DNA of 64,000 nucleotides from Limnohabitans sp. (GTDB lineage Bacteria > Pseudomonadota > Gammaproteobacteria > Burkholderiales > Burkholderiaceae_C): NCBI RefSeq assembly GCF_017848645.1, contig NZ_JAFEIF010000024.1:1-64000 (forward strand), in the 5' to 3' direction. The notes under the pieces are model-generated. The model was not told where the DNA came from. It ran no database searches and saw only the letters and a program-made list of their open reading frames with translations. Of the stretch, positions 8,214 to 18,852 are shown in pieces (within the stretch, counting starts at the first letter, position 1; every line of letters begins with the position of its first letter). A program made the translations under genes and the position numbers.

Positions 8214-8593
8214 GGTGCCGACCCTTTTTTGGTAGATACCAAATCATACCTACCATTTTGAAAATCACCAACCGCTTGTGGTGACGCTGTGGGCTCCAAC
8301 TGGCGTCCTTGTTTTTGGGCCTCTTGATAGGCCAGCCAATCGTCTTGGTTTGATACGCGCTGGGCCTTGAGCTTGGAACGGATGGCCAACTTGGTCGCCG
8401 ACAGGTGCTCCATGCTTTCTGGCAAAACTTCCCCGTGCCGTGATGGCTGAAACGGCAAGCCGTCTTCTTTGGCTTGCGCCAAAGCCTGCTCCACCGCCGA
8501 AACGATGAACTGAGACGGGCTCACGCCTAAACGACGAGCGGCCTGTTCCAGCTCAGTTTCGATCAAGGGTTCAAGTTGAACGGAGTACAGCAT
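8210..8593 (-). CDS. Small ribbon-helix-helix-like protein, first gene of the vapBC operon
   Basis: This is a 127-residue protein. The N-terminus (MLYSVQLEPLIETELEQAARRLGVSPSQFIVSAVEQAL in overlapping pieces) reads as a beta strand followed by two helices, the ribbon-helix-helix (MetJ/Arc) pattern of antitoxins. The rest is polar and probably disordered, with no recognised domain. It ends in a 4-bp overlap with vapB, so three proteins are translationally coupled. Only 51 bp separate it from the end of the mutase gene, so it is either read through from the mutase or has a promoter inside the mutase 3' end. It could be a second antitoxin or a regulator of the module; this is inference. Confidence 0.65.
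   Translation of the reverse strand: MLYSVQLEPLIETELEQAARRLGVSPSQFIVSAVEQALAQAKEDGLPFQPSRHGEVLPESMEHLSATKLAIRSKLKAQRVSNQDDWLAYQEAQKQGRQLEPTASPQAVGDFQNGRYDLVSTKKGSAP
8230..8255. promoter_or_regulatory. Palindrome, candidate VapB operator
   Basis: TGGTAGATA (8230-8238) and TACCTACCA (8247-8255) form an inverted repeat with 8 of 9 pairs matching around an 8-bp spacer. It lies inside the last codons of the RHH gene and 17 bp upstream of the vapB start. Confidence 0.5.
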
Positions 8594-8644
8594 GGAGAAC
8601 CGATGGAATCTGTGGTCAATACCGTTTCAGGGCATCCGCCAGCA

Positions 8645-10822
<2,178 letters not shown>

Positions 10823-10881
10823 GGCGCTGTGCTTTCGGGACAAAAATGGCTGAGACGGATTTTGGCAGCCCGGGGCTGCCT

Positions 10882-10942
10882 ACCGGCTTACAAGTACCGT
10901 GATTCATAATTATTGATGCAGAATATTTTAACCGGCTTACAA
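10882..10942. repeat. 12-bp direct repeat pair flanking an AT-rich palindromic stretch
   Basis: ACCGGCTTACAA occurs exactly at 10882-10893 and 10931-10942, with starts 49 bp apart. Between them lies an AT-rich segment containing the near-palindrome TCATAATTATTGA. This is the only intergenic space between the divergent mutase and GntR genes, so the repeats are candidate binding sites for that regulator. Confidence 0.6.
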
Positions 10943-10943
10943 T
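10913..10943 (+). promoter_or_regulatory. Candidate sigma-70 promoter for the GntR gene
   Basis: TTGATG (10913-10918) and TACAAT (10938-10943) resemble -35 and -10 boxes with a rather long 19-bp spacer. The -10 overlaps the second copy of the direct repeat, which would allow autorepression. Confidence 0.4.
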
Positions 10944-11009
10944 TCAGCATCTGAAACGCCTGACATACCGTTCGGCCAAGCCCGAACAGCATCCCCTCTA
11001 AAACAGCCC

Positions 11010-11645
11010 ATGTCCGCCCTGTCCCTCGCCCCCCGTGCCCTGTACGAAGAAGTTGCCGAACTGTTGCGGCAGCGGATTTTTGCGCGCGAACTGGAGCCAG
11101 GCAGCTGGATCGACGAGCTGCGCATTGCCGAGGCTCTGGGCATCAGCCGCACGCCTTTGCGCGAAGCGCTGAAGGTGCTGGCGGCCGAAGGCCTGGTGAC
11201 CATGAAGGTGCGCCGGGGCGCTTATGTGACCGAAGTGAGTGAGAAAGACCTGCGCGACGTCTACCACCTGCTGGCCTTGCTCGAATCGGACGCGGCCCGC
11301 GTGGTGGCGCAAAACGCCAGCACCGAGCAGATGGAGCAGATCAGCGCTTTGCACGCGGACCTGGAAAAAGCCACCCACGACCGGGACCGCTTTTTCGAAA
11401 TCAACGAAGCCTTTCACATGCTGCTGCTGGAGTTGGCCGACAACCGCTGGCGCGACCAAATGGTGGCCGACCTGCGCAAGGTGATGAAGCTCAACCGCCA
11501 CAGTTCACTGTTCAAAGAGGGCCGCATTGAGCAGTCCCTGGCCGAGCACAGGGCCATCGTGCAGGCCCTGATCGAACGCCAGCCTGAGCAGGCGGCCGAG
11601 CGCATGTCCGCGCACTTCATGAACGGCCTGCAGGCCGCTCAATAA
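11010..11645 (+). CDS. GntR-family regulator with FCD domain
   Basis: This 211-residue regulator of the FadR/FCD type has an N-terminal winged helix (LYEEVAELLRQRIFARELEPGSWIDE; ALGISRTPLREALKVLAAEGLV) and a C-terminal all-helical FCD effector domain. The metal/ligand histidines appear around ADNRW..., FHMLLLELA and AEHRAIVQALIE. It is transcribed away from the methylmalonyl-CoA mutase gene across a shared 187-bp region that holds direct repeats. It probably controls that pathway in response to an organic acid or acyl-CoA-derived signal. The effector cannot be read from the sequence. Confidence 0.88.
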   Translation: MSALSLAPRALYEEVAELLRQRIFARELEPGSWIDELRIAEALGISRTPLREALKVLAAEGLVTMKVRRGAYVTEVSEKDLRDVYHLLALLESDAARVVAQNASTEQMEQISALHADLEKATHDRDRFFEINEAFHMLLLELADNRWRDQMVADLRKVMKLNRHSSLFKEGRIEQSLAEHRAIVQALIERQPEQAAERMSAHFMNGLQAAQ

Positions 11646-11693
11646 GCGATCAACGTCCACCAGGCCTCAACAGTCTGGGTCTTTGACGGAAGA

Positions 11694-12317
11694 TCAGCCC
11701 GCCTCCCGCATCGCTTTGCCCAAAGCTTCCGCGCCCTTGGTCAGCAGGGTGTCGGCGGCGTTCAGGCGATCCCGCGCCTCACGGTTTTGGCTGAGCTTGG
11801 CCTTGGCCTCGATGCGCTGGATCTCCACCTGAATGCCAACCACCGCCTTGAGCATTTGGGCAATGTATTCGGGCGGCGAATCGCCCATTTTCCAGGGCCG
11901 AGGCTCGGAAGCCTCATGTTCACGGGTCAGCCGCGCCACAACGCCACGGACGAACTTTTCCTCGTCCATCACCGTCAGCCGACCATGGACATGCACAACT
12001 TCGTAGTTCCAGGTGGGCACCTGCCTGTGGGTTTCGTGTTTGCTCGGATACCAGTTGGGCGAGATGTAGCTCTCGTTGCCTCGAAAAATCACCAGCACAT
12101 CTGCACCGTCCTGGCATTGCTGCCACACCGGGTTGGCGCGCGCAACATGCGCTGTCAACAACCCATGCGCCCCCTGACTGGCGTCAAACTCAAAGGGAAT
12201 GTGGTTGGCATCGAGCCCGTCGGGCCCCAGCGTGACCAGGGCTCCGAGCGGGTGCTCCCGGATGATGGTGTGGATGTCTTGCGGATTCTTGATGAGGAAA
12301 TGGGCAGGGATGTACAT
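11694..12317 (-). CDS. PaiB-family FMN-binding protein (putative negative regulator)
   Basis: This 207-residue protein of the PaiB/FMN-binding split-barrel family has the family motifs MYIPAHFLIKN at the start, LGALVTLGPDGLDANHIPF, the NESYISPNWYPSKHE core and VPTWNYEVVHVHG. Its length matches the family. In Bacillus PaiB affects sporulation and protease genes, but most members have no known role and may be oxidoreductases. It stands alone on the minus strand with its own short flanks. Confidence 0.88.
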   Translation of the reverse strand: MYIPAHFLIKNPQDIHTIIREHPLGALVTLGPDGLDANHIPFEFDASQGAHGLLTAHVARANPVWQQCQDGADVLVIFRGNESYISPNWYPSKHETHRQVPTWNYEVVHVHGRLTVMDEEKFVRGVVARLTREHEASEPRPWKMGDSPPEYIAQMLKAVVGIQVEIQRIEAKAKLSQNREARDRLNAADTLLTKGAEALGKAMREAG

Positions 12318-12427
12318 CGGATCGGCTCAAATGGTGAATAAGCAGAGTGCACCATCTTGCCATCGAATCTACGACTGGATTCCGGATGAGAGATGACCGT
12401 CTATCCAGGCGCTTGCCAAAAAGCCCC

Positions 12428-13429
12428 TCAGTCGGTCACCACCGCGCCGCGCGCCAGTGCCGCACGGGCCAAAGCCCAGACCTCACGCGGGGGCAAGGGC
12501 TTGAGTTTGTGGTCGCTCCAGACCTGCCGCCACAAACGCCCGCCGCGCTGCCCGTGGTACAGGCCCAACATGTGCCGCGCGATCGCATACCAAGGGCAGC
12601 CGTCTTCGGCAAATGCGCGTTCCATATAGGTCACCATGGCCTCTTCGACCGCTTCCCGGCTGGGCACTTCGTGGGCATCGCCATAAAACGCGCCGTCCCA
12701 GCTGCCCAACAGCCAAGGGTTGTAGTACGCCTCGCGCCCGACCATCACACCATCGGCGTGCTGCAAATGCAGGGCAATTTCTTCGTTGGTCTTGATGCCG
12801 CCGTTCACGGCGATCAGCAGCCCCGGAAAGTCTTTTTTGAGTTGGTAGGCCAGCTCGTAACGCAGCGGCGGAATCTCGCGGTTTTCCTTTGGAGAGAGGC
12901 CATCGAGCCAGGCATTGCGGGCGTGCACGATGAAGACTTTGCAACCGGCATCGCTCACCGTGCCCACAAAGTCGCGCACAAAGTCGTAGCTTTCGATGCG
13001 GTCAATGCCGATGCGGTGCTTCACCGTGACCGGCACATCCACCACATCGAGCATGGCTTTCACGCCATCGGCCACGGTGCGCGGCTCGTTCATCAGGCAA
13101 GCACCAAATGCACCGCGCTGCACACGGTCACTGGGGCAGCCGCAGTTGAGGTTGATCTCGTCGTAGCCCCACTCCTGCCCCAACTTGGCGGCGTGGGCCA
13201 AATCGGCGGCGTCGCTGCCGCCCAGTTGCAGGGCCACGGGGTGCTCTTCGGCGTTGAAGCGCAGGTGCCGCTGCACACTGCCGTGGCGCAGTGCACCGGT
13301 GGTCACCATCTCGGTGTAGAGCAAGGTGTGGCGGGTCAGCAGGCGGTGGAAAAACCGGCAATGCCGGTCAGTCCAATCCATCATGGGGGCGACCGACAAG
13401 CGCCAGCGTTGGGGTTCGGGGAAATGCAT
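12428..13429 (-). CDS. dusA: tRNA-dihydrouridine(20/20a) synthase DusA
   Basis: This 333-residue FMN TIM-barrel enzyme reduces uridine 20/20a in the tRNA D-loop. LSVAPMMDWTDRHCR at the start and NLNCGCPSDRVQRGAFGACLM with the catalytic Cys are typical, and VTVKHRIGID marks FMN/RNA contacts. The DusA-type C-terminus has PRHMLGLYHGQRG-like ARHMLGLYHGQRGGR. It is divergent from the NfeD gene, with no operon partner. Confidence 0.95.
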   Translation of the reverse strand: MHFPEPQRWRLSVAPMMDWTDRHCRFFHRLLTRHTLLYTEMVTTGALRHGSVQRHLRFNAEEHPVALQLGGSDAADLAHAAKLGQEWGYDEINLNCGCPSDRVQRGAFGACLMNEPRTVADGVKAMLDVVDVPVTVKHRIGIDRIESYDFVRDFVGTVSDAGCKVFIVHARNAWLDGLSPKENREIPPLRYELAYQLKKDFPGLLIAVNGGIKTNEEIALHLQHADGVMVGREAYYNPWLLGSWDGAFYGDAHEVPSREAVEEAMVTYMERAFAEDGCPWYAIARHMLGLYHGQRGGRLWRQVWSDHKLKPLPPREVWALARAALARGAVVTD

Positions 13430-13541
13430 GGGGGCTGATTATCCTTGGCTTGTGGCGGACTTGGCCCCGGCGCTGGGTGGTCGGCGTATAAAGACAGAAA
13501 TTCAAGCCCGACAATACGGGGGACAAGCTGAAGGAGGCGAA

Positions 13542-13961
13542 ATGAGCAATGCAACGATGTGGTGGGTGCTGACCGGCGTGCTGGTGGCACTGGAGTTGGT
13601 GACGGGTACTTTTTACCTGCTGATGCTGAGCCTGGGGTCTGTGGCGGCGGCGCTGGCAGCGTTGGCCGGTTATGGCCTGAGCACCCAACTGGTGGCTGCG
13701 GCCATCGTCGGCGGCTTGGGGGCTGTGCTGCTGGGCCAATGGCGCAAACGCCAGACCACCACGCCCCAAGAAGCCCAGGACCAACATCTGGACCTGGGCG
13801 CCACGGTGCAGGTCGATGCCTGGGATGCCCAAGGCACCGCTCAAGTCAAACACCGGGGCGCTTCTTGGACCGCGGTGCTGGCCCCAGGCCAAACCGCCAC
13901 GCCGGGCGTTTACCGCATTCAGGCCATGGCGGGCAACCGCCTGGTCCTCGAGAAAATCTGA
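13542..13961 (+). CDS. NfeD-like membrane protein
   Basis: This 139-residue protein has two or three N-terminal membrane helices (MWWVLTGVLVALELVTGTFY; VAAALAALAGYGL; VAAAIVGGLGAVLLG) and a C-terminal OB-fold NfeD domain (LDLGATVQVDAW...VKHRGASWTAVL). The start is fixed by a perfect AAGGAGG 5 bp upstream. It pairs with the SPFH protein encoded 36 bp downstream, the usual NfeD-stomatin partnership in membrane microdomains. Confidence 0.9.
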   Translation: MSNATMWWVLTGVLVALELVTGTFYLLMLSLGSVAAALAALAGYGLSTQLVAAAIVGGLGAVLLGQWRKRQTTTPQEAQDQHLDLGATVQVDAWDAQGTAQVKHRGASWTAVLAPGQTATPGVYRIQAMAGNRLVLEKI

Positions 13962-13997
13962 GCACACCGCTCGCAACACCGAAAAGGGAGAAAAACT

Positions 13998-14915
13998 ATG
14001 GAAGTCGCAGCCGTCCTCGTGATCATCGCGATCCTGTTCATCGTCAAGACCGTCAAGGTCGTGCCCCAACAAGAGGCCTGGGTGGTCGAAAGGCTGGGCA
14101 AATTCCACGCCAGCCTGGCCCCGGGTCTGAACTTTGTGGTGCCGTTTGTGGACAACGTGATCCAGAAACACAGCCTGAAAGAAATTCCGCTCGACGTGCC
14201 CAGCCAGATTTGTATCACGCGTGACAACACGCAGCTGCAGGTCGATGGCATTTTGTACTTTCAAGTCACTGACCCCAAGCTGGCCAGTTACGGATCGTCC
14301 AACTACATCGTGGCCGTGACCCAATTGGCGCAAACCAGCTTGCGCAGCGTGATCGGCAAGCTGGAACTGGACAAGACCTTTGAAGAGCGCGACATCATCA
14401 ATGCGCAGGTGGTGGCCGCCATCGACGAAGCGGCGCTCAACTGGGGCGTGAAGGTGCTGCGTTACGAGATCAAGGACCTGACACCGCCCAAAGAAATCTT
14501 GCTGGCCATGCAGTCGCAAATCACGGCCGAGCGAGAAAAGCGCGCGCTGATCGCCGCCTCCGAAGGCCGCCGCCAGGAGCAGATCAACATCGCCACGGGC
14601 GAGCGCGAGGCCTTCATTGCCCGCTCAGAGGGCGAAAAACAAGCCGCCATCAACAAAGCCCAGGGCGATGCGGCCGCCATCACCGAAATGGCCAATGCCA
14701 CGGCCCAAGCGATTGAGCGGATTGCCACCGCCATCCGTCAGCCCGGGGGCGAACAAGCCGTGCAGCTCAAGGTGGCCGAGCAAGCAGTACAGGCCTACGC
14801 CAAGGTGGCGCAAGACGCCAAGACCACGCTGATCGTGCCGGGCAACATGACCGAGGTGTCGGGCCTGATCGCCTCGGCCATGCAAATGGTGAGCACGGGC
14901 AAACAAGCGGGTTAA
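13998..14915 (+). CDS. SPFH-domain stomatin/prohibitin-like protein (QmcA type)
   Basis: This 305-residue protein has one N-terminal membrane anchor (VAAVLVIIAILFIVKTV), then a band-7/SPFH domain (VPQQEAWVVERLGKF; LNFVVPFVD; ITRDNTQLQVDGILYFQV) and a long Ala/Glu/Gln-rich coiled coil (AEREKRALIAASEGRRQEQ). It would oligomerise at the inner membrane as a scaffold. The C-terminus LIVPGNMTEVSGLIASAM is typical of paraslipins. It forms an operon with the NfeD gene and is followed by a strong terminator. Confidence 0.92.
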   Translation: MEVAAVLVIIAILFIVKTVKVVPQQEAWVVERLGKFHASLAPGLNFVVPFVDNVIQKHSLKEIPLDVPSQICITRDNTQLQVDGILYFQVTDPKLASYGSSNYIVAVTQLAQTSLRSVIGKLELDKTFEERDIINAQVVAAIDEAALNWGVKVLRYEIKDLTPPKEILLAMQSQITAEREKRALIAASEGRRQEQINIATGEREAFIARSEGEKQAAINKAQGDAAAITEMANATAQAIERIATAIRQPGGEQAVQLKVAEQAVQAYAKVAQDAKTTLIVPGNMTEVSGLIASAMQMVSTGKQAG

Positions 14916-14932
14916 AGCGGCCCTGCAGACGC

Positions 14933-14958
14933 AAAAAACCCGCCGAGGCGGGTTTTTT
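14933..14958. terminator. Bidirectional Rho-independent terminator
   Basis: AAAAAACCCGCC - GA - GGCGGGTTTTTT is a symmetric hairpin with T runs on both strands. It lies between the convergent SPFH and phaB genes and can serve both. Confidence 0.92.
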
Positions 14959-14977
14959 TGTGGGTACTGCTTGCGCA

Positions 14978-15715
14978 TCAGCCCATGTGCAAACCGCCGT
15001 TGACGGCGAAGTCAGCACCGGTGGTGTAGCCACCATCTTCGCTGGCCATCCAGGCGATGATGGACGCGATCTCGCTGGGCTTGCCCAAGCGCTTAACTGG
15101 CACGGTGGCCACGATCTTTTCCAACACGTCGGGACGGATGGCGTTGACCATATCGGTGCCGATGTAGCCAGGGCTCACGGTGTTGACCGTGACGCCTTTG
15201 GTGGCCAGCTCTTGAGCCAAGGCCATCGAGAAACCGTGCATACCGGCTTTGGCAGCCGAGTAGTTGGTCTGACCGGCCTGGCCTTTTTCGCCGTTGACCG
15301 AGCTGATGTTGATGATGCGGCCCCAGCCTTTTTCAACCATGTCGGCAACCACTTGCTTGGTCACGTTGAACATGGAGTCCAGGTTGGTGTTCATCACGGC
15401 TTGCCAGTCTTCACGCGTCATCTTCAGGAACATGCGGTCCTTGGTGATGCCGGCGTTGTTGACCAAAACGTCGATCGGGCCGTGCTCGGCTTTGGCCTTG
15501 GTGAAGGCTTCCACCGTGGAATCCCAGTCACCCACGTTGCCCACCGAGGCGTAGAAGGTGAAGCCCAGCGCCTTTTGCTCGTCCAGCCATTTGTTGAAGT
15601 CACGGGTCGGGCCGCAACCTGCGATGACCTTGAAGCCTTCTTGGTGAAGGCGCTGGCAGATCGCGGTCCCGATGCCGCCCATGCCGCCTGTGACGTACGC
15701 TACTTTTTGACTCAT
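14978..15715 (-). CDS. phaB: Acetoacetyl-CoA reductase (NADPH)
   Basis: This 245-residue short-chain dehydrogenase reduces acetoacetyl-CoA to (R)-3-hydroxybutyryl-CoA for PHB synthesis. It shows the TGGMGGIGTAIC cofactor loop, NNAG (LVNNAGITKD), catalytic Ser in INISSVNGEKGQ and Y-x-x-x-K in NYSAAKAG. The start at 15715 follows an AGGAGA site; the longer frame only adds 16 unlikely residues. It is the last gene of phaC-phaA-phaB. Confidence 0.95.
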   Translation of the reverse strand: MSQKVAYVTGGMGGIGTAICQRLHQEGFKVIAGCGPTRDFNKWLDEQKALGFTFYASVGNVGDWDSTVEAFTKAKAEHGPIDVLVNNAGITKDRMFLKMTREDWQAVMNTNLDSMFNVTKQVVADMVEKGWGRIINISSVNGEKGQAGQTNYSAAKAGMHGFSMALAQELATKGVTVNTVSPGYIGTDMVNAIRPDVLEKIVATVPVKRLGKPSEIASIIAWMASEDGGYTTGADFAVNGGLHMG

Positions 15716-15835
15716 GATTGTCTCCTGGTTATGAGTGTGGTGAGATCGTGGAAAACCGCTCAAACCCGCATGATCGGCTGCCCTTATACAACTGGACAGT
15801 GCGCCGATTCACTCAGTTTGAGCAGCGGGGTTGGG

Positions 15836-17017
15836 TTAAACGCGTTCGATGGCCAGCGACACGCCCATGCCGCCGCCAATGCACAGCGCGGCCAAGCCTT
15901 TGTTGGCTTGGGTGCGCTGCATTTCGTGCAGCAGGGTCACCAAAATGCGGCAACCTGACGCGCCGATGGGGTGGCCAATCGCGATCGCGCCACCGTTGAC
16001 GTTGACCTTGGCCGGATCGATGTCGAGCGCCTGGTTCACGGCGCAGGCTTGTGCGGCAAAGGCTTCGTTGAGTTCGAACAGGTCCACGTCCTGGACTTTC
16101 CAGCCGGCGCGGGCCAGTGCCTTTTGGGACGCAGGCACGGGGCCCATGCCCATGGTGGCCGGGTCCAGGCCACTGGTGCCAAAAGCGGCAATGCGGGCCA
16201 GGGGCTTGAGGCCCAGGGCGGCAGCCTTCTTGGCTGACATGACCATCACGGCGGCTGCGCCGTCGTTGATGCCCGAGGCGTTGCCTGCGGTCACGCTGCC
16301 GGCCTTGTCAAAGGCTGGGCGCAAACCCGCCAACACGTCCACCGTGGTTTTCTTGTTGATGAACTCGTCGGTGTTGAACACCAGCGGATCGCCCTTGCGC
16401 TGAGGGATCAACACGTCGACGATTTCGTCCTTGAACTTGCCCGCGTCTTGCGCGGCAGCGGCTTTGCGCTGGCTGCCTGCGGCCAGGGCGTCTTGCATGT
16501 CACGGGTGATGCCGTGGGCCTTGGCCACGTTTTCGGCGGTGATGCCCATGTGGTACTGGTTGTACACGTCCCACAGGCCGTCCACGATCATGGTGTCGGT
16601 CATTTTCCAGTCGCCCATGCGCTGGCCGTCGCGGCTGCCATTCAAGACATGTGGACTGGCGCTCATGTTTTCCTGGCCACCGGCAATCACGATTTCGCTG
16701 TCACCCCAGGCCACGGCTTGTGCGGCCAGCATCACGGCCTTGAGGCCCGAGCCGCACACGGCGTTGATGGTCAGCGCTGGGGTTTCTTTCGCCACACCGG
16801 CTTTCATCATGGCTTGGCGGGCAGGGTTTTGGCCCACGCCAGCAGCCAGCACCTGGCCCATGATGACTTCACCGATGGCGTCGACCGGCAAGCCGCTGCG
16901 TTCGAGCAAACCCTTGATGACGATGCTGCCCAGCTCGGTGGCCGGGGTTTTGGCGAGTGAGCCGCCAAATTTGCCCACGGCGGTGCGTGCGGCTGCAACG
17001 ATGACGATGTCTTCCAT
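15836..17017 (-). CDS. phaA: Acetyl-CoA acetyltransferase (beta-ketothiolase)
   Basis: This 393-residue thiolase condenses two acetyl-CoA to acetoacetyl-CoA. The nucleophilic Cys is in NAVCGSGLKAV near residue 89, the second-site GGQENMS follows, the His is in GGAIAIGHPIGASG, and the C-terminal Cys is in ALCIGGGMG. The start at 17017 (GGAGA upstream) gives the standard family length. It lies between phaC and phaB in the same operon. Confidence 0.95.
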   Translation of the reverse strand: MEDIVIVAAARTAVGKFGGSLAKTPATELGSIVIKGLLERSGLPVDAIGEVIMGQVLAAGVGQNPARQAMMKAGVAKETPALTINAVCGSGLKAVMLAAQAVAWGDSEIVIAGGQENMSASPHVLNGSRDGQRMGDWKMTDTMIVDGLWDVYNQYHMGITAENVAKAHGITRDMQDALAAGSQRKAAAAQDAGKFKDEIVDVLIPQRKGDPLVFNTDEFINKKTTVDVLAGLRPAFDKAGSVTAGNASGINDGAAAVMVMSAKKAAALGLKPLARIAAFGTSGLDPATMGMGPVPASQKALARAGWKVQDVDLFELNEAFAAQACAVNQALDIDPAKVNVNGGAIAIGHPIGASGCRILVTLLHEMQRTQANKGLAALCIGGGMGVSLAIERV

Positions 17018-17041
17018 GTTTGTCTCCAATAAAAAAACGAA

Positions 17042-18760
17042 TCAGGCCTTGGCTTTGACGTAGCGACCGGGGGCCGCTTCGATGGCTTTGAATTTGGTGC
17101 CTTTGCCGTAGGTCTTGGGCGCGGCAATTTGCTTGCCCGCATGGCCCTTGAGCCAATCCGACCAATCGGTCCACCAGCTGCCCGGCACCTCTTTGGCGCT
17201 GGCGATCCAGTCGTTCACATCGGCTGGGAACTTGGTGCCCTCGCTCAGCCAATGGCTGCGCTTTTTGGCCGCGGGCGGGTTGATCACGCCCGCAATGTGA
17301 CCCGAGGCCCCCATCACAAAACGCTTTTTGCCCGGCAGCACTTGCGTGCTGGCATAAGCCCCGCCAATCGGCACGATGTGGTCTTCGCGTGAGCCGTAGA
17401 TGTAGACCGGCATGTCGACCTTGCCCAGATCGATGGGCTCGCCGCACACGGTGACTTTGCCGGGTTGGACGAGGTTGTTTTCGAGGTAGGTGTTGCGCAG
17501 GTACCAAGCGTAAAAGGGCCCGGGCAAGTTGGTCGAATCACTGTTCCAGTAGAGCAAGTCAAATGGCGGCGGTGTCTCGCCTTTGAGGTAGTTGCCCACC
17601 ACATAGTTCCAGACCAGGTCGTTCGGGCGCAAAAAGCTGAAGGTGGAGGCCAGGTCCTGGCCCTTGAGCAAACCACCTTGGCCCATTTGCTGTTCACGGA
17701 ACTTGACGAAGTTCTCGTCGATGAACACGTCCAGAATGCCGGTGTCGGTGAAGTTGATCAGTGTGGTGAGGAAGGTGGCGCTGGCCACCGGCTTGTCGCC
17801 ACGCGCCGCCAACACGGCCAGGGCGGTGGACAAAATGGTGCCGCCCACACAAAAACCCAGGGCGTTGATCTTGGGTGCACCGGTGATGGCCTGCACCGTG
17901 TGGATGGCCTCGATGGCGGCGTGCTCGATGTAGTCGTCCCAGGTCTTTTGGGCCATGGACTCGTCAGGGTTGCGCCAGCTCACCACAAAAGTGCGGTGGC
18001 CTTGGCTGACCGCATAGCGAATCAGCGAGTTTTCGGGCTGCAGATCGAGGATGTAGAACTTGTTGATGCAAGGGGGCACCAGCAAAAACGGTTTTTCGTA
18101 GACTTTGGCGGTGAGCGGCTTGTATTCGATCAGCTGGAAAAATTCGTTCTCGAAAACCACTGCACCTTCGGTGGTGGCCACGTTTTTGCCCACTTCAAAC
18201 AGGCTCTCGTCGGTCATCGAGACGTGGCCTTGCTGCATGTCGTGCATCAGGTTCTGGATGCCCTTGGCCAGGCTTTCACCTTTTGTCTCAATCGCTTTCT
18301 TTTGGGCCTCGGCGTTGAAGGCTAAAAAATTGCTGGGCGCTGATGCGGCCACCCACTGCTCAATGGCAAAGCGGATGCGGGTGCGAGTTTTTTCATCGGC
18401 ATCGACCGCATCGGCCAGGCCCATCAGGGTGCGGGCATTGAGCAAATAGGTCGCGGCATTGAAAGCCGCCATCGGGTTAGAGGCCCAGGCCTCGCCCGAA
18501 AAACGCCGGTCTTTGACTTGCAAGCTGTTTTGCAAGCCCTGATTCCACAATTCAGAGGCGTCTTTGAAGTACTGGCCTTGTAGGCTTTGCAGCTTTTCAG
18601 GTGAAAATTTGAGTTGCGGCACGGCCGCATCGGCTGAAGGTTTCAAGCCACCGAGATCGATGGTTTGAAAATGCTGCATGGCCTGACCCCAGCTCTTGCT
18701 CAAGTTTTGCTGAAAACCCTCGCCCATTTGGGCCCAAAAATCCGGCGCGGAAGTGCTCAT
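17042..18760 (-). CDS. phaC: Class I PHB synthase
   Basis: This 572-residue alpha/beta-hydrolase-like polymerase joins (R)-3-hydroxybutyryl-CoA into PHB on granules. The lipase-box-like GFCVGG places the catalytic Cys at residue 304. The Asp lies in YGSREDHIVP and the His in GASGHIAGVINPP. The N-terminal PhaC_N domain has WASNPMAAFNAATYLLNA. An AGGAGA Shine-Dalgarno sits 7 bp before the ATG. It is the first gene of the operon, 24 bp ahead of phaA. Confidence 0.96.
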   Translation of the reverse strand: MSTSAPDFWAQMGEGFQQNLSKSWGQAMQHFQTIDLGGLKPSADAAVPQLKFSPEKLQSLQGQYFKDASELWNQGLQNSLQVKDRRFSGEAWASNPMAAFNAATYLLNARTLMGLADAVDADEKTRTRIRFAIEQWVAASAPSNFLAFNAEAQKKAIETKGESLAKGIQNLMHDMQQGHVSMTDESLFEVGKNVATTEGAVVFENEFFQLIEYKPLTAKVYEKPFLLVPPCINKFYILDLQPENSLIRYAVSQGHRTFVVSWRNPDESMAQKTWDDYIEHAAIEAIHTVQAITGAPKINALGFCVGGTILSTALAVLAARGDKPVASATFLTTLINFTDTGILDVFIDENFVKFREQQMGQGGLLKGQDLASTFSFLRPNDLVWNYVVGNYLKGETPPPFDLLYWNSDSTNLPGPFYAWYLRNTYLENNLVQPGKVTVCGEPIDLGKVDMPVYIYGSREDHIVPIGGAYASTQVLPGKKRFVMGASGHIAGVINPPAAKKRSHWLSEGTKFPADVNDWIASAKEVPGSWWTDWSDWLKGHAGKQIAAPKTYGKGTKFKAIEAAPGRYVKAKA

Positions 18761-18852
18761 TGTTTGTCTCCTGAATCCATTGTTTTTCTCAAATCCCTTG
18801 TTCCGAGTATCTTTCAGTTTGTTGTCACCTAAATTACAAGGGCCAAAAATTT

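Noticed and set aside
10874-10945. Direct repeats as target-site duplication of a small mobile element
   Set aside because: The 37 bp between them contain no inverted ends or coding sequence. A regulatory role fits the divergent promoter position better.
13368-14519. 383-codon minus-strand frame across the NfeD and SPFH genes
   Set aside because: The plus-strand genes have clear domains and a perfect Shine-Dalgarno. The minus frame has low-information composition and crosses both genes and the intergenic gap.
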